Source of the DNA: Bordetella genomosp. 9
GTDB taxonomy: Bacteria > Pseudomonadota > Gammaproteobacteria > Burkholderiales > Burkholderiaceae_B
DNA length: 64,000 bases
Direction of reading: 5' to 3'
Assembly (NCBI RefSeq): GCF_002261425.1
Contig: NZ_NEVJ01000003.1
Location: forward strand, 3,596,001-3,660,000
Position 1 is the stretch's first letter; every line of letters starts with the position of its first letter. Under the pieces are notes generated by a model, which saw only the letters and a list, made by a program, of their open reading frames with translations, was not told where the DNA came from and searched no databases. Made by a program: the position numbers and the translations under genes. This document shows, in pieces, positions 17,562 to 25,447 of the stretch.

Positions 17562-17834
17562 ATGTACGTTTGTGTCTGCAACGCCATCACCGAACGCCAG
17601 GTCCGTGCCGCCGTGGACGGAGGCGCCGCCACGCTCGACGATCTTCAGTTCGAGCTGGGTGTCGCCACGTGCTGCGGAACGTGTGCGGCGACCGCCGCGG
17701 AATACCTGCCCGGCGGCCGCTGCTCCAGCGTCTGCGAAGTGCGCGCCCTGACCCATGCTGCGGCGGTTCCCATCGCCGATCAGAGCGGTTCGGCGGCCAA
17801 TGGCTTTCCCATCCCGGTCGTAGCGGCTGCCTGA
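17562..17834 (+). CDS. bfd: Bacterioferritin-associated ferredoxin (BFD-like [2Fe-2S] protein)
   Basis: This 90-residue protein begins MYVCVCNAITERQVR and carries the four BFD cluster cysteines as C-x-C (residues 4 and 6) and CCGTC near residue 40. BFD reduces bacterioferritin iron so that it can be released. A C-terminal extension of about 30 residues goes beyond the family core. The ATG at 17562 gives the family N-terminus; the start at 17535 would read through the Fur-like box. The last 55 bp overlap the 3' end of the convergent LysR gene. The bfr gene lies 2.1 kb downstream. Confidence 0.88.
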   Translation: MYVCVCNAITERQVRAAVDGGAATLDDLQFELGVATCCGTCAATAAEYLPGGRCSSVCEVRALTHAAAVPIADQSGSAANGFPIPVVAAA

Positions 17835-18706
17835 GCCGCGGGCAAGGCCGCCGCGCCGCGCTGCCTGTCGCAGAAGCGGCGCAGGATGGCGGCCATGTCA
17901 TGCGCGCTGTCCGGCGCCTCCGCATGGGCGATCAGGGCCAGTTCCGTCGCGTCGATGGGCGGAAAGGCGTCGTCCAGGCTTGGGCAGGGTGCTTCCCAGC
18001 CCGCCATGCCGTGTTCGTCCAGCACCGACACGCCCAATCCCCCACGCAGCGCCGCCTGGATCCCGGGCAGGTTGGGGCTTTCGTACACGATGCGCCAACG
18101 CCGTCCGGCGCGCTCCAGGGCGTGGATGGCTCGTTCCCGATACAGGCAGCCCGCCGGCCGCATGACCAGCGGCACCGGATCGTCGCCGGCAGGCAAGGCG
18201 GCGCGCTCGCCCACCCAATGCAGCCGTTCCGGCCAGGCCGCGATGCCAGGTCCGCCATCCGGTTCCCGCTTCAGCAGCACCAGGTCCAGGTCGCCCTGGG
18301 CCAGGGCGGATCGCAGGCGGAAGCTCAGGTCGCAGCACACCGACAGGCGCACGTCGGGGCGCGAGCGCGCGAATGCGCCGACGATCTCGGTCAGCGCCGG
18401 CACCGCCAGGTCGTCGGGCAGCCCCAGGCGCACCGCCTCGGCGCGCGCCCCCTTGCCTACCGTGTCCGTCAGTTCGCTGGACAAGGCCAGGATACGGCGC
18501 GCGTAGCCCAGCAGGCGCTCGCCATCCTCGGTCAGCAGGGCCTTGCGGCCTTCACGGCGGAACAGCGCGCAGCCGAGCCTTTCCTCCAGCTTGCGGATCT
18601 GCTGGCTGACCGTGGACTGCGTGCGGTGCACGCGTTCGCTGGCCCGCGTGAAACCGCCCGCGTCGACGACCGATACGAAGCTGCGCAGGAGATCGATATC
18701 CGGCAT
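17780..18706 (-). CDS. LysR-family transcriptional regulator
   Basis: This 308-residue regulator has an N-terminal winged HTH (residues 4-60, ASERVHRTQSTVSQQIRKLEE) and a LysR substrate-binding domain (about residues 90-290). It is divergent from a DMT-type exporter gene, and an 8-bp inverted repeat lies between them. It probably controls that exporter and itself. The 3' end overlaps bfd by 55 bp tail to tail. Confidence 0.9.
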   Translation of the reverse strand: MPDIDLLRSFVSVVDAGGFTRASERVHRTQSTVSQQIRKLEERLGCALFRREGRKALLTEDGERLLGYARRILALSSELTDTVGKGARAEAVRLGLPDDLAVPALTEIVGAFARSRPDVRLSVCCDLSFRLRSALAQGDLDLVLLKREPDGGPGIAAWPERLHWVGERAALPAGDDPVPLVMRPAGCLYRERAIHALERAGRRWRIVYESPNLPGIQAALRGGLGVSVLDEHGMAGWEAPCPSLDDAFPPIDATELALIAHAEAPDSAHDMAAILRRFCDRQRGAAALPAAQAAATTGMGKPLAAEPL

Positions 18707-18712
18707 GGGATT

Positions 18713-18746
18713 TTTCCATCGGTTTTTCGAATACTTTTGATGGAAA
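18713..18746. promoter_or_regulatory. Inverted repeat between the LysR and DMT genes
   Basis: TTTCCATC (18713-18720) and GATGGAAA (18739-18746) are perfect reverse complements with an AT-rich 18-bp spacer. The site starts 7 bp upstream of the LysR start codon and 80 bp before the DMT gene, and is a candidate binding site for the LysR protein. Confidence 0.5.
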
Positions 18747-18828
18747 TAAAGAATTTGTCAATGGATGCAGGGCGCAACACAATCCCGTCAACCGTTCCGT
18801 AGTCGGGTGACTGATTCGCCCTGGGTTC

Positions 18829-19746
18829 ATGATGAAAACACTACAAGCTGTCTCCCCCGCTCCTCCCGCCTCGGCATCGCCCGTTGCGTGGGGGCCGATC
18901 GCCGTCTTCTGCCTACTGTGGAGCTCCGCCTTCGCCGCCGCCAAGATCGCGCTGCGCGACTGTCCGCCATTGACCTTGCTGACAGTGCGGTTCTTCATCG
19001 CGGCGGTGCTGATGATAGGGTTGGCCCGCCTCACCGGCGGCATGCAGCGCCTGCCGTGGCGGCAGTGGGCCATGCTGTGCCTGCTCGGCGTCCTCAACAA
19101 TGCGGTGTACCTGGGGCTGAGCTGGACCGGCATGATGACGGTGTCCTCCGCGTTCGCCGCCGTGATCGTCAGCACCAATCCCTTGCTGATCGGCGCGCTG
19201 GCGGGGCCATTGCTGGGCGAGCGCGTGGGCTGGCGCAAGGTGGCCGGCTTGTGCCTGGGCCTGGCGGGCGTGGCGCTGGTGCTGCGTTCGCGCCTGACCG
19301 GCGGCCATGAAGACCTGCACGGCACGCTGCTGGTGGTCGCGGCGCTGGGCGCGCTGGTGGCGGGCACGCTGCTCTACAAACGCCATACGCCCGGCAGCAA
19401 TATCTGGCTCGCCACCGGCGTGCAATCGCTGGCGGGCGGGCTGGCGCTGTTGCCCTTTGCCTGGATCTACGAAGCGCAGCTGCCGATCAACTACACGGCA
19501 TCCTTGTTCTGGAGCATGGCCTACATGGTGATCGCCATCTCCATGGGCGGATTCGGCCTGTGGTTCCTGATTCTCTCGCGTTCCAGCGCCACGGCGGCCA
19601 GCGCATTGCATTTCCTGATGCCGCCGCTGGGGCTGCTGTTCGGCTGGGCGATACTGGCCGAGCCGGTCGCGGTCATGGACCTGGTCGGGATCGTGCCCAT
19701 CGCGCTTGGAATCTGGATGGCGACGCGGCCGGCCCGGTCGGCCTGA
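18829..19746 (+). CDS. DMT-family (EamA) transporter
   Basis: This 305-residue inner-membrane protein has about ten hydrophobic helices in two EamA repeats (about residues 25-150 and 165-300). Typical pieces are PVAWGPIAVFCLLWSSAFAAAKIAL at the start and the end of the second repeat (GLLFGWAILAEPVAVMD). The family exports metabolites or amino acids; the substrate is unknown. A divergent LysR gene probably controls it. No strong Shine-Dalgarno is visible, and Met1 or Met2 may be the start. Confidence 0.85.
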   Translation: MMKTLQAVSPAPPASASPVAWGPIAVFCLLWSSAFAAAKIALRDCPPLTLLTVRFFIAAVLMIGLARLTGGMQRLPWRQWAMLCLLGVLNNAVYLGLSWTGMMTVSSAFAAVIVSTNPLLIGALAGPLLGERVGWRKVAGLCLGLAGVALVLRSRLTGGHEDLHGTLLVVAALGALVAGTLLYKRHTPGSNIWLATGVQSLAGGLALLPFAWIYEAQLPINYTASLFWSMAYMVIAISMGGFGLWFLILSRSSATAASALHFLMPPLGLLFGWAILAEPVAVMDLVGIVPIALGIWMATRPARSA

Positions 19747-19829
19747 GCGCATGCCGCGGGGGCTGGCGAGGCGCTGAGAGCGCCTTCGCCGCACGTCGAT
19801 ACGGCATGCCTGAACGCCCTACGTACGCC

Positions 19830-19848
19830 GACTCATTCTCATTGCGTT
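19830..19848. promoter_or_regulatory. Possible Fur/iron-responsive site before bfr
   Basis: GACTCATTCTCATTGCG, the reverse of an AATGAGAATGAG pattern, resembles half a Fur box and lies about 115 bp upstream of bfr. It is an imperfect match, supported only by the iron-related gene downstream. Confidence 0.3.
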
Positions 19849-19959
19849 GCTGTTTCCGCTTACAGATACCGCTTGCAGCCCGATTTACCACATGCGCCTC
19901 AGGGGTATGCTGGCGCGCCACTGGATGGTAGTCTGCCGGGATTCAGCAAGGAGTCCATC

Positions 19960-20436
19960 ATGCAAGGCGACAAAACCGTCATCCAATTCTTGAACAAGCA
20001 ATTGACCAATGAGTTGACGGCCATCAACCAGTACTTCCTTCATGCGCGCATGTTGCGCCACTGGGGGCTGAACAAGCTGGGCAAACATGAATACGAAGAG
20101 TCCATCGGCGAAATGAAGCACGCCGACCGGCTCATCGAACGCATCTTCATGCTGGATGGTCTGCCGAACCTGCAAGACCTGCACAAGCTGCTGATCGGCG
20201 AAGACGTGCCGGAAATCCTGTCCTGTGACCTGAAGCTGGAGCAGGGCGCCCAGGCGACCGTCAAGGAAGCCATCGCGCATTGCGAGTCCGTGCGCGACTA
20301 CGTGTCCCGCGATCTATTCCAGGACATCCTGGACGATACCGAGGAACACATCGACTACCTGGAAACGCAGATCGGCCTGGTCGATCAGGTGGGCCTGCAG
20401 AACTATCTGCAAAGCCAGATGGAAGTATCGGAGTAA
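19960..20436 (+). CDS. bfr: Bacterioferritin
   Basis: This 158-residue iron-storage subunit forms the 24-mer cage with haem between subunits. E18, E51, M52 (haem ligand), H54, E94 and H130 align with E. coli Bfr numbering. The position of the sixth ferroxidase ligand (E127 in E. coli) is a Thr (DDTEEH). AAGGAG lies seven bases before the ATG at 19960; a longer frame upstream has no family match. A bfd-like gene lies 2.1 kb upstream. Confidence 0.93.
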   Translation: MQGDKTVIQFLNKQLTNELTAINQYFLHARMLRHWGLNKLGKHEYEESIGEMKHADRLIERIFMLDGLPNLQDLHKLLIGEDVPEILSCDLKLEQGAQATVKEAIAHCESVRDYVSRDLFQDILDDTEEHIDYLETQIGLVDQVGLQNYLQSQMEVSE

Positions 20437-20441
20437 GCCGT

Positions 20442-21137
20442 CTACGGACGGTGCGGGCATTCGGGGATGCTTCCCCATGCCTGATTCGGCGCGCAGTACT
20501 TATTGCGCGCATTCCACGCGCAGGTCGGACGCTCGAAGAAACCGGCGTCCGCGCATTGCGCCAGTTCACGACGCAGGGCATCCTGCCAACCCTTCTGGCC
20601 CGCGCCGGCTGACGCCTGCTGCTGCGGGGCCGGCATGTCCACCGATTGCACGATGGGCTGCTGGCTGACGTTGCGTGAGGCCTGGATCTGCGCGTATTGC
20701 TGCGCCGATTGTGCCGTCTGCGCCTGCTGGGTGGCCAGGTCCAGCGTCGTGACGTCGCTGCCCCCGGGCGGCAGGGCGGACTGGGTCGCGGCCGCGATCT
20801 GGCGCGCCTGGTCCATGGAAATGCTGTCGCGGGAAATCATGACCGATGGGTCTTTCACGGTGTCGAACAGCGACACCGTGGCGACCGTCCAGTTGGTGCC
20901 GGTCGGGCGATCAGGCACGCCCAGGGTACCGTCGATGCGGGGCTGCGGCGGCTGCGCCGTGTAGGGGCGGCCGTCCGCGTCCAGTATGGGTTCCTGATTC
21001 GAATCGGTTTCGTTGGGCGTACGCGTGGCGGTGGGCGCATGCGCCACCAACCAATCACCGAACTGGATGCCGCCCCACGCGGAAGCGGCCAGGGCCACCA
21101 GCAGTGTCGCGAACAATACTCGCCAAGACATTCTCAA
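20442..21137 (-). CDS. Exported or membrane-anchored hypothetical protein, 231 aa
   Basis: An N-terminal hydrophobic segment (VLFATLLVALAASAW, residues 7-21) is a signal anchor or signal peptide. It is followed by a Pro/Thr-rich stretch, a Gln-rich helix (QQAQTAQSAQQYAQIQA) and a C-terminal module of about 45 residues with four Cys (CADAGFFERPTCAWNARNKYC...C). That module resembles Cys motifs I know from other beta-proteobacterial envelope proteins. The function is unknown. It starts 4 bases after the prfC stop, so the two are probably co-transcribed. An ATG at 21131 is an alternative start. Confidence 0.65.
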   Translation of the reverse strand: MRMSWRVLFATLLVALAASAWGGIQFGDWLVAHAPTATRTPNETDSNQEPILDADGRPYTAQPPQPRIDGTLGVPDRPTGTNWTVATVSLFDTVKDPSVMISRDSISMDQARQIAAATQSALPPGGSDVTTLDLATQQAQTAQSAQQYAQIQASRNVSQQPIVQSVDMPAPQQQASAGAGQKGWQDALRRELAQCADAGFFERPTCAWNARNKYCAPNQAWGSIPECPHRP

Positions 21138-21141
21138 CCTC

Positions 21142-22755
21142 TTAAGCCTGGGCCTTGTCGCCGAACACCCGCCCGCCGTGCTCCCGCATCGCGTGGAACT
21201 TCACATCCGGATACAGTTCTTCCGCGACACGCAGCTGCGCGGGCGAGCCGATCAGAAACGCGGCCGCGTCCACCACATCATAGGCGATATGGGCTGCATT
21301 GGCATCCATGAACTTTCGCAGAGCACGGGGGTCTTCCGACGTAATCCATCGTGCCATGGTGTAACGCGATTGCATGAGCCTGGCGTCGACGCCGTACTCC
21401 GTTTTCAGGCGATGCTGCACCACTTCGAACTGCAACTGGCCGACCGCGCCCAGCAGCATCGCGCCGCCGGCCGCGACGGGACGGAACACCTGGATGGCGC
21501 CTTCTTCGCCCAGCTGCGCCAGCCCGGTGCGCAACTGCTTGGTGCGCAGGGGATCCTTGACTTCGACGGCCTGGAACAGCTCCGGCGCGAAGAACGGCAG
21601 GCCCGTGAACTGCAGGATTTCGCCTTCCGTCAGCACGTCGCCCAGTTGCAGCACGCCGTGGTTGGGGATGCCGATCACGTCGCCGGCATAGGCTTCGTCC
21701 AGCAGTTCGCGGCGCTGGGACAGGAAGGACACGACGTTGTTGGGCCGCATTTCCTTGTTGGTGCGGCAGACCTTCAGGCGCATGCCGCGTTCGAAGCGGC
21801 CGGAGCTGACGCGCACGAACGCCACGCGGTCGCGGTGCGCCGGGTCCATATTGGCCTGCACCTTGAACACGACGCCGGTAAAGCGCGGTTCGTCGGGCTG
21901 CACCACGCGTTGCAGGGCCGGGCGCGGGCCCGGCCGGGGCGCGAGCTCGACCAGCGCGTCCAGGACTTCCTGCACGCCGAAGTTGTTGATGGCAGAGCCG
22001 AAGAATACGGGCGTCTGCTTGCCGTCGAGAAAGGCTTGCGCGTCGAAGGCCGGCGCGGCCTCGGTGATCAGGCCGATTTCTTCATGCGCCTTGGCGAAGG
22101 CGTCGCCGAAGCGGTCGGCGATCGCCGGATTGTCCAGGCCCTGGATGAATTCGTCGTCGTCGTTGCGCCGTTCCTGGCCCGCACGGAAGATGCGCATGCG
22201 GTCCTGGCGGATATCGAAGACGCCGCCGAAGGTCTTGCCCATGCCGACCGGCCAGGAGAACGGCACCGCGTCCATGCCCAGGTGCGACTCGATTTCAGCC
22301 AGCAGTTCCAGGGGCTCGCGGACTTCGCGGTCCATCTTGTTGATGAAGGTGATGATGGGCGTGTTGCGCGCACGGCAGACCTGCAGCAGCCGCTTGGTTT
22401 GCGGCTCCACGCCGTTGGCGGCGTCGATCACCATCAACGCCGCGTCGACGGCCGTCAGCACGCGATAGGTATCTTCGGAAAAGTCCTGGTGGCCCGGGGT
22501 GTCCAGCAGGTTGATGACGCTGTCGCGGTACTCCATCTGCATGACCGACGAAGCGACCGAGATGCCGCGCTGCTTTTCGATTTCCATCCAGTCCGAAGAG
22601 GCGTGCCGGCTGGCCTTGCGCGCCTTCACGCTGCCGGCGATCTGGATCGCGCCCGCGAACAGCAGCAGCTTTTCGGTCAGCGTGGTCTTGCCGGCGTCGG
22701 GGTGCGAGATGATGGCGAAGGTACGTCGCCGCGCGACTTCTTTCTGGATATTCAT
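21142..22755 (-). CDS. prfC: Peptide chain release factor 3 (GTPase)
   Basis: This 537-residue translational GTPase recycles RF1 and RF2 from the ribosome. The GTP-binding motifs are SHPDAGKTTLTEK (G1), DTPGHQDF (G3) and NKMD (G4). The switch region RGISVASSVMQ and the domains II and III typical of RF3 follow. Length and start match the family. Confidence 0.96.
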   Translation of the reverse strand: MNIQKEVARRRTFAIISHPDAGKTTLTEKLLLFAGAIQIAGSVKARKASRHASSDWMEIEKQRGISVASSVMQMEYRDSVINLLDTPGHQDFSEDTYRVLTAVDAALMVIDAANGVEPQTKRLLQVCRARNTPIITFINKMDREVREPLELLAEIESHLGMDAVPFSWPVGMGKTFGGVFDIRQDRMRIFRAGQERRNDDDEFIQGLDNPAIADRFGDAFAKAHEEIGLITEAAPAFDAQAFLDGKQTPVFFGSAINNFGVQEVLDALVELAPRPGPRPALQRVVQPDEPRFTGVVFKVQANMDPAHRDRVAFVRVSSGRFERGMRLKVCRTNKEMRPNNVVSFLSQRRELLDEAYAGDVIGIPNHGVLQLGDVLTEGEILQFTGLPFFAPELFQAVEVKDPLRTKQLRTGLAQLGEEGAIQVFRPVAAGGAMLLGAVGQLQFEVVQHRLKTEYGVDARLMQSRYTMARWITSEDPRALRKFMDANAAHIAYDVVDAAAFLIGSPAQLRVAEELYPDVKFHAMREHGGRVFGDKAQA

Positions 22756-22807
22756 ATGCGGTGGATTTTACAGGCGCGCCTGGCGCAATGTTCGGTCTGG
22801 CCGGTGG

Positions 22808-23437
22808 TTACGGCGTCCGCCGGAAGCAGGCCAGCAGCAGCCCGGCCGCCATGAACAGGCTGCCGAAGGCGCGGTTCATCCATTTGATATGCGAGGGGTT
22901 GCGCAACAGGCGCAGGACCTTGGCGGCCAGCAGCGTGTAGAAGGCCATGGCCACGGTATCGGTCAACGCCATGGTGGCGGCAATCGCCGCGTACTGCGCC
23001 CCCATCGGCCGCGCGGCGTCGATGAACTGCGGCACGACCGCCAGCAGGAACACCGTGCCCTTGGGATTGCTCGCGTTGACCAGGAAGCCGCGCACGATCA
23101 GCGCGCACCGCGATTCCTGGACAGGCGGGACGCCATCCAGCGTCACCGGCGCCACCTGGGCGCGAAACTGCCGCCAACCCAGGTAGATCAGGTAGGCGAC
23201 GCCCAGGTACTTGACCACGGCGAAAGCGGTTTCCGAGGTGGCCAGCAAGGTGCCCAGGCCGATGCCGACCACCGCCAGCTGGAACATGATGCCCAGGATC
23301 AGCCCGGCGGTATTCCAGTAGCCGCGCGCGAACCCATGGCGCAGCCCGGACGTCATGGCCGACAGCGCGCCGGCGCCGGGCGAAAAGGAAATCGCCAGCG
23401 AAGCCAGCAGGAAGGTCAACCAGGTGGATAGCAGCAC
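22808..23437 (-). CDS. LysE/RhtB-family amino acid exporter
   Basis: This 209-residue inner-membrane protein has about six helices. The family hallmark near the start is present as SFSPGAGALSAMTSGLRHGF, followed by GYWNTAGLILGI and the middle motif VNASNPKGTVFLLAVVPQF. Members export amino acids such as homoserine, threonine or lysine; the substrate here is unknown. It lies between prfC and rhlE on the same strand. Confidence 0.85.
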   Translation of the reverse strand: MLLSTWLTFLLASLAISFSPGAGALSAMTSGLRHGFARGYWNTAGLILGIMFQLAVVGIGLGTLLATSETAFAVVKYLGVAYLIYLGWRQFRAQVAPVTLDGVPPVQESRCALIVRGFLVNASNPKGTVFLLAVVPQFIDAARPMGAQYAAIAATMALTDTVAMAFYTLLAAKVLRLLRNPSHIKWMNRAFGSLFMAAGLLLACFRRTP

Positions 23438-23495
23438 GGATGTTCCTTTTCGGCGGCGGCGCGGTTGCGGGCCGCGCCGGAAACCCAGTCACCCA

Positions 23496-25154
23496 TTACT
23501 TCGACAGCAGGGCCGAGCGGCGGCCGCTGCCCTGGCCCACGGCCGGGCGCGGCGCCGGCGCGCGCGCGGGCTGTCCGCCGGCGGAAGCGCCGGGACGGCC
23601 GCCATGCGCGCCACGCGGGCCGTTGCCGGCCGCCTGGCGATCGCCGGACGAGCCATGGCCACCATTGCCGCCGTTGGCGCTGCGCGCGCCGCCGGCCGAG
23701 CGATGTTCGCCATTGCCGTTGCCATTGCCGCGGCCCGTGCCGCCATTGCTGGCGCGGCGGTCGCCGTTGCCCGTCGGGCCCGAGGCTGACCGGCTCTGGC
23801 CGCTGGCGGCCCTGCCGCCGTCACGGCCACCGGCGTGCGCCTGTCCCGCCGAGCCGGTCGCCGTACGCCGCGCGCCGCCATTGGCGTCCGCGCCGCGTCC
23901 GCCGCCATTGCCCGGCCGCGCGCCGTTCCGGCCGCGGCCACCGCCGCGCGGACCGCGCGAATCGCGTTCGTCGTCGTCGTCCTCGGGTTCGCGCACGGCC
24001 GTGGGCGAAGGCTTCCAGCCCTGAACCTCAACGCGATCGATCGGCTTGCGGATCAGCTTTTCGATGGCCTTCAGCAGCTTGATTTCGCTCGGGTCGACCA
24101 GCGAGATCGCGGCGCCGGTCGCGCCCGCGCGGCCGGTCCGGCCGATGCGGTGCACGTAGTCTTCCGGCACATTGGGCAGTTCGAAATTCACCACCTGCGG
24201 CAGCTGGTCGATATCCAGGCCGCGCGCGGCGATGTCGGTGGCCACCAGCACGGCGACCGTGCCCGCCTTGAAGCCGGCCAGCGCGCGCGTGCGCGCCGCC
24301 TGGCTCTTGTTGCCATGGATGGCGGCGGCGCTCAGGCCGTCCTTGACGAGCTTTTCGGCCAGGCGGTTGGCGCCATGCTTGGTGCGCGTGAAGACCAGCA
24401 CCTGGTGCCAGCCGCTTTCGCGGATGATGTGGCTGATCAGGTCGCGCTTGTGGTGCTGTTCCACCAGGTGCATGGTCTGGGTGACCAGCTCCGTGGCGGT
24501 GTTGCGGGGCGTGACCGAGACTTCGCCCGGATCGTTCAATACGCCGCGCGCCAGGGTGCGGATTTCCTCGGAGAACGTGGCGGAAAACAGCAGGTTCTGG
24601 CGCTGCTTCGGCAGCAGGGCCAGCACCTTGCGGATGTCGCGGATGAAGCCCATGTCCAGCATGCGGTCGGCTTCGTCCAGGACCAGGATTTCCACGCCCG
24701 ACAGGTCGACGGTCTTCTGTCCCGCGTGATCCAGCAGGCGGCCCGGCGTGGCCACCAGGATGTCGAGCGGCTTTTTCAGCGCGGAGATCTGCGGATTGAT
24801 GTTGACACCGCCGAACATCACCATGGACGTCAGCGGCGTGTGCTTGCCGTAGGTCTGCACGGATTCCTCGACCTGCGCCGTCAGTTCGCGCGTGGGCGTC
24901 AGGATTAGGCAGCGCGGGCGGCCGGGCTTGCGCAGCGCCGGCTTGGTCAGCATCAGGCGGTGCAGGATGGGCAGGGTGAAGCCGGCCGTCTTGCCGGTGC
25001 CGGTCTGGGCGGCCGCCAGCAGGTCGCCGCCTTGCAATACCAGCGGAATGGCCTGGGCCTGGATGGGGGTGGGCGCGGTGTAGCCGGTTTCGGCGATCGC
25101 GCGCAACAGGGAATCAGCCAACCCGAGGTCGGCGAAAGAGGTGATGACAGTCAA
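23496..25154 (-). CDS. rhlE: DEAD-box RNA helicase RhlE
   Basis: This 552-residue helicase unwinds short RNA duplexes (RNA decay, cold growth, ribosome assembly). It has the Q motif ([19 protein letters not shown]), Walker [31 protein letters not shown] and [10 protein letters not shown]. The last ~150 residues are a disordered, Gly/Arg/Asn/Ser-rich RNA-binding tail. I choose a TTG start at 25154: GGAG lies six bases before it and the family N-terminus begins there. The longer frame from 25307 has no homologous sequence. Confidence 0.93.
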   Translation of the reverse strand: MTVITSFADLGLADSLLRAIAETGYTAPTPIQAQAIPLVLQGGDLLAAAQTGTGKTAGFTLPILHRLMLTKPALRKPGRPRCLILTPTRELTAQVEESVQTYGKHTPLTSMVMFGGVNINPQISALKKPLDILVATPGRLLDHAGQKTVDLSGVEILVLDEADRMLDMGFIRDIRKVLALLPKQRQNLLFSATFSEEIRTLARGVLNDPGEVSVTPRNTATELVTQTMHLVEQHHKRDLISHIIRESGWHQVLVFTRTKHGANRLAEKLVKDGLSAAAIHGNKSQAARTRALAGFKAGTVAVLVATDIAARGLDIDQLPQVVNFELPNVPEDYVHRIGRTGRAGATGAAISLVDPSEIKLLKAIEKLIRKPIDRVEVQGWKPSPTAVREPEDDDDERDSRGPRGGGRGRNGARPGNGGGRGADANGGARRTATGSAGQAHAGGRDGGRAASGQSRSASGPTGNGDRRASNGGTGRGNGNGNGEHRSAGGARSANGGNGGHGSSGDRQAAGNGPRGAHGGRPGASAGGQPARAPAPRPAVGQGSGRRSALLSK

Positions 25155-25447
25155 GTACAACTCCAGCGGCAGCCTGTCGCTCAAGTTGAGTGACTCCAAT
25201 CCAGGCGGACGACAAGGAGGAAAAGGAAGCGGCCCGTGGGACGGTCCCAGGGGCGCAGCACGTCGGCGAATGCCGCATGGCGCGGTGTGCGGATTGGCAC
25301 TGCACACGGGACGGATTGTACCTTACTCGCAAAATGGGGCCGGTATAGTCCTGTAACGCTTTTTCCGGCCCGGGCTTCGCGCGTGTTGGGGAAAGCCAGG
25401 GACGCCTACCTATAATCCCGCCTTTGTCCAGCAGAAGAACCAGCATC
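25155..25447. other. Divergent intergenic region rhlE / DUF945 gene
   Basis: This 293-bp gap probably carries the 5' untranslated region of rhlE and both promoters. Apart from the TATAAT box listed separately I see no gene and no clear riboswitch. Confidence 0.5.
25386..25416 (+). promoter_or_regulatory. Candidate sigma-70 promoter of the DUF945 gene
   Basis: A perfect -10 box TATAAT lies at 25411-25416, 31 bp before the ATG. A TTGGGG at 25386-25391 could serve as a -35 with a long 19-base spacer. Confidence 0.5.

Noticed and set aside
21013..22854. 613-codon plus-strand open frame
   Set aside because: It lies antisense to prfC, whose GTPase motifs are unmistakable, and no family features are visible in it.
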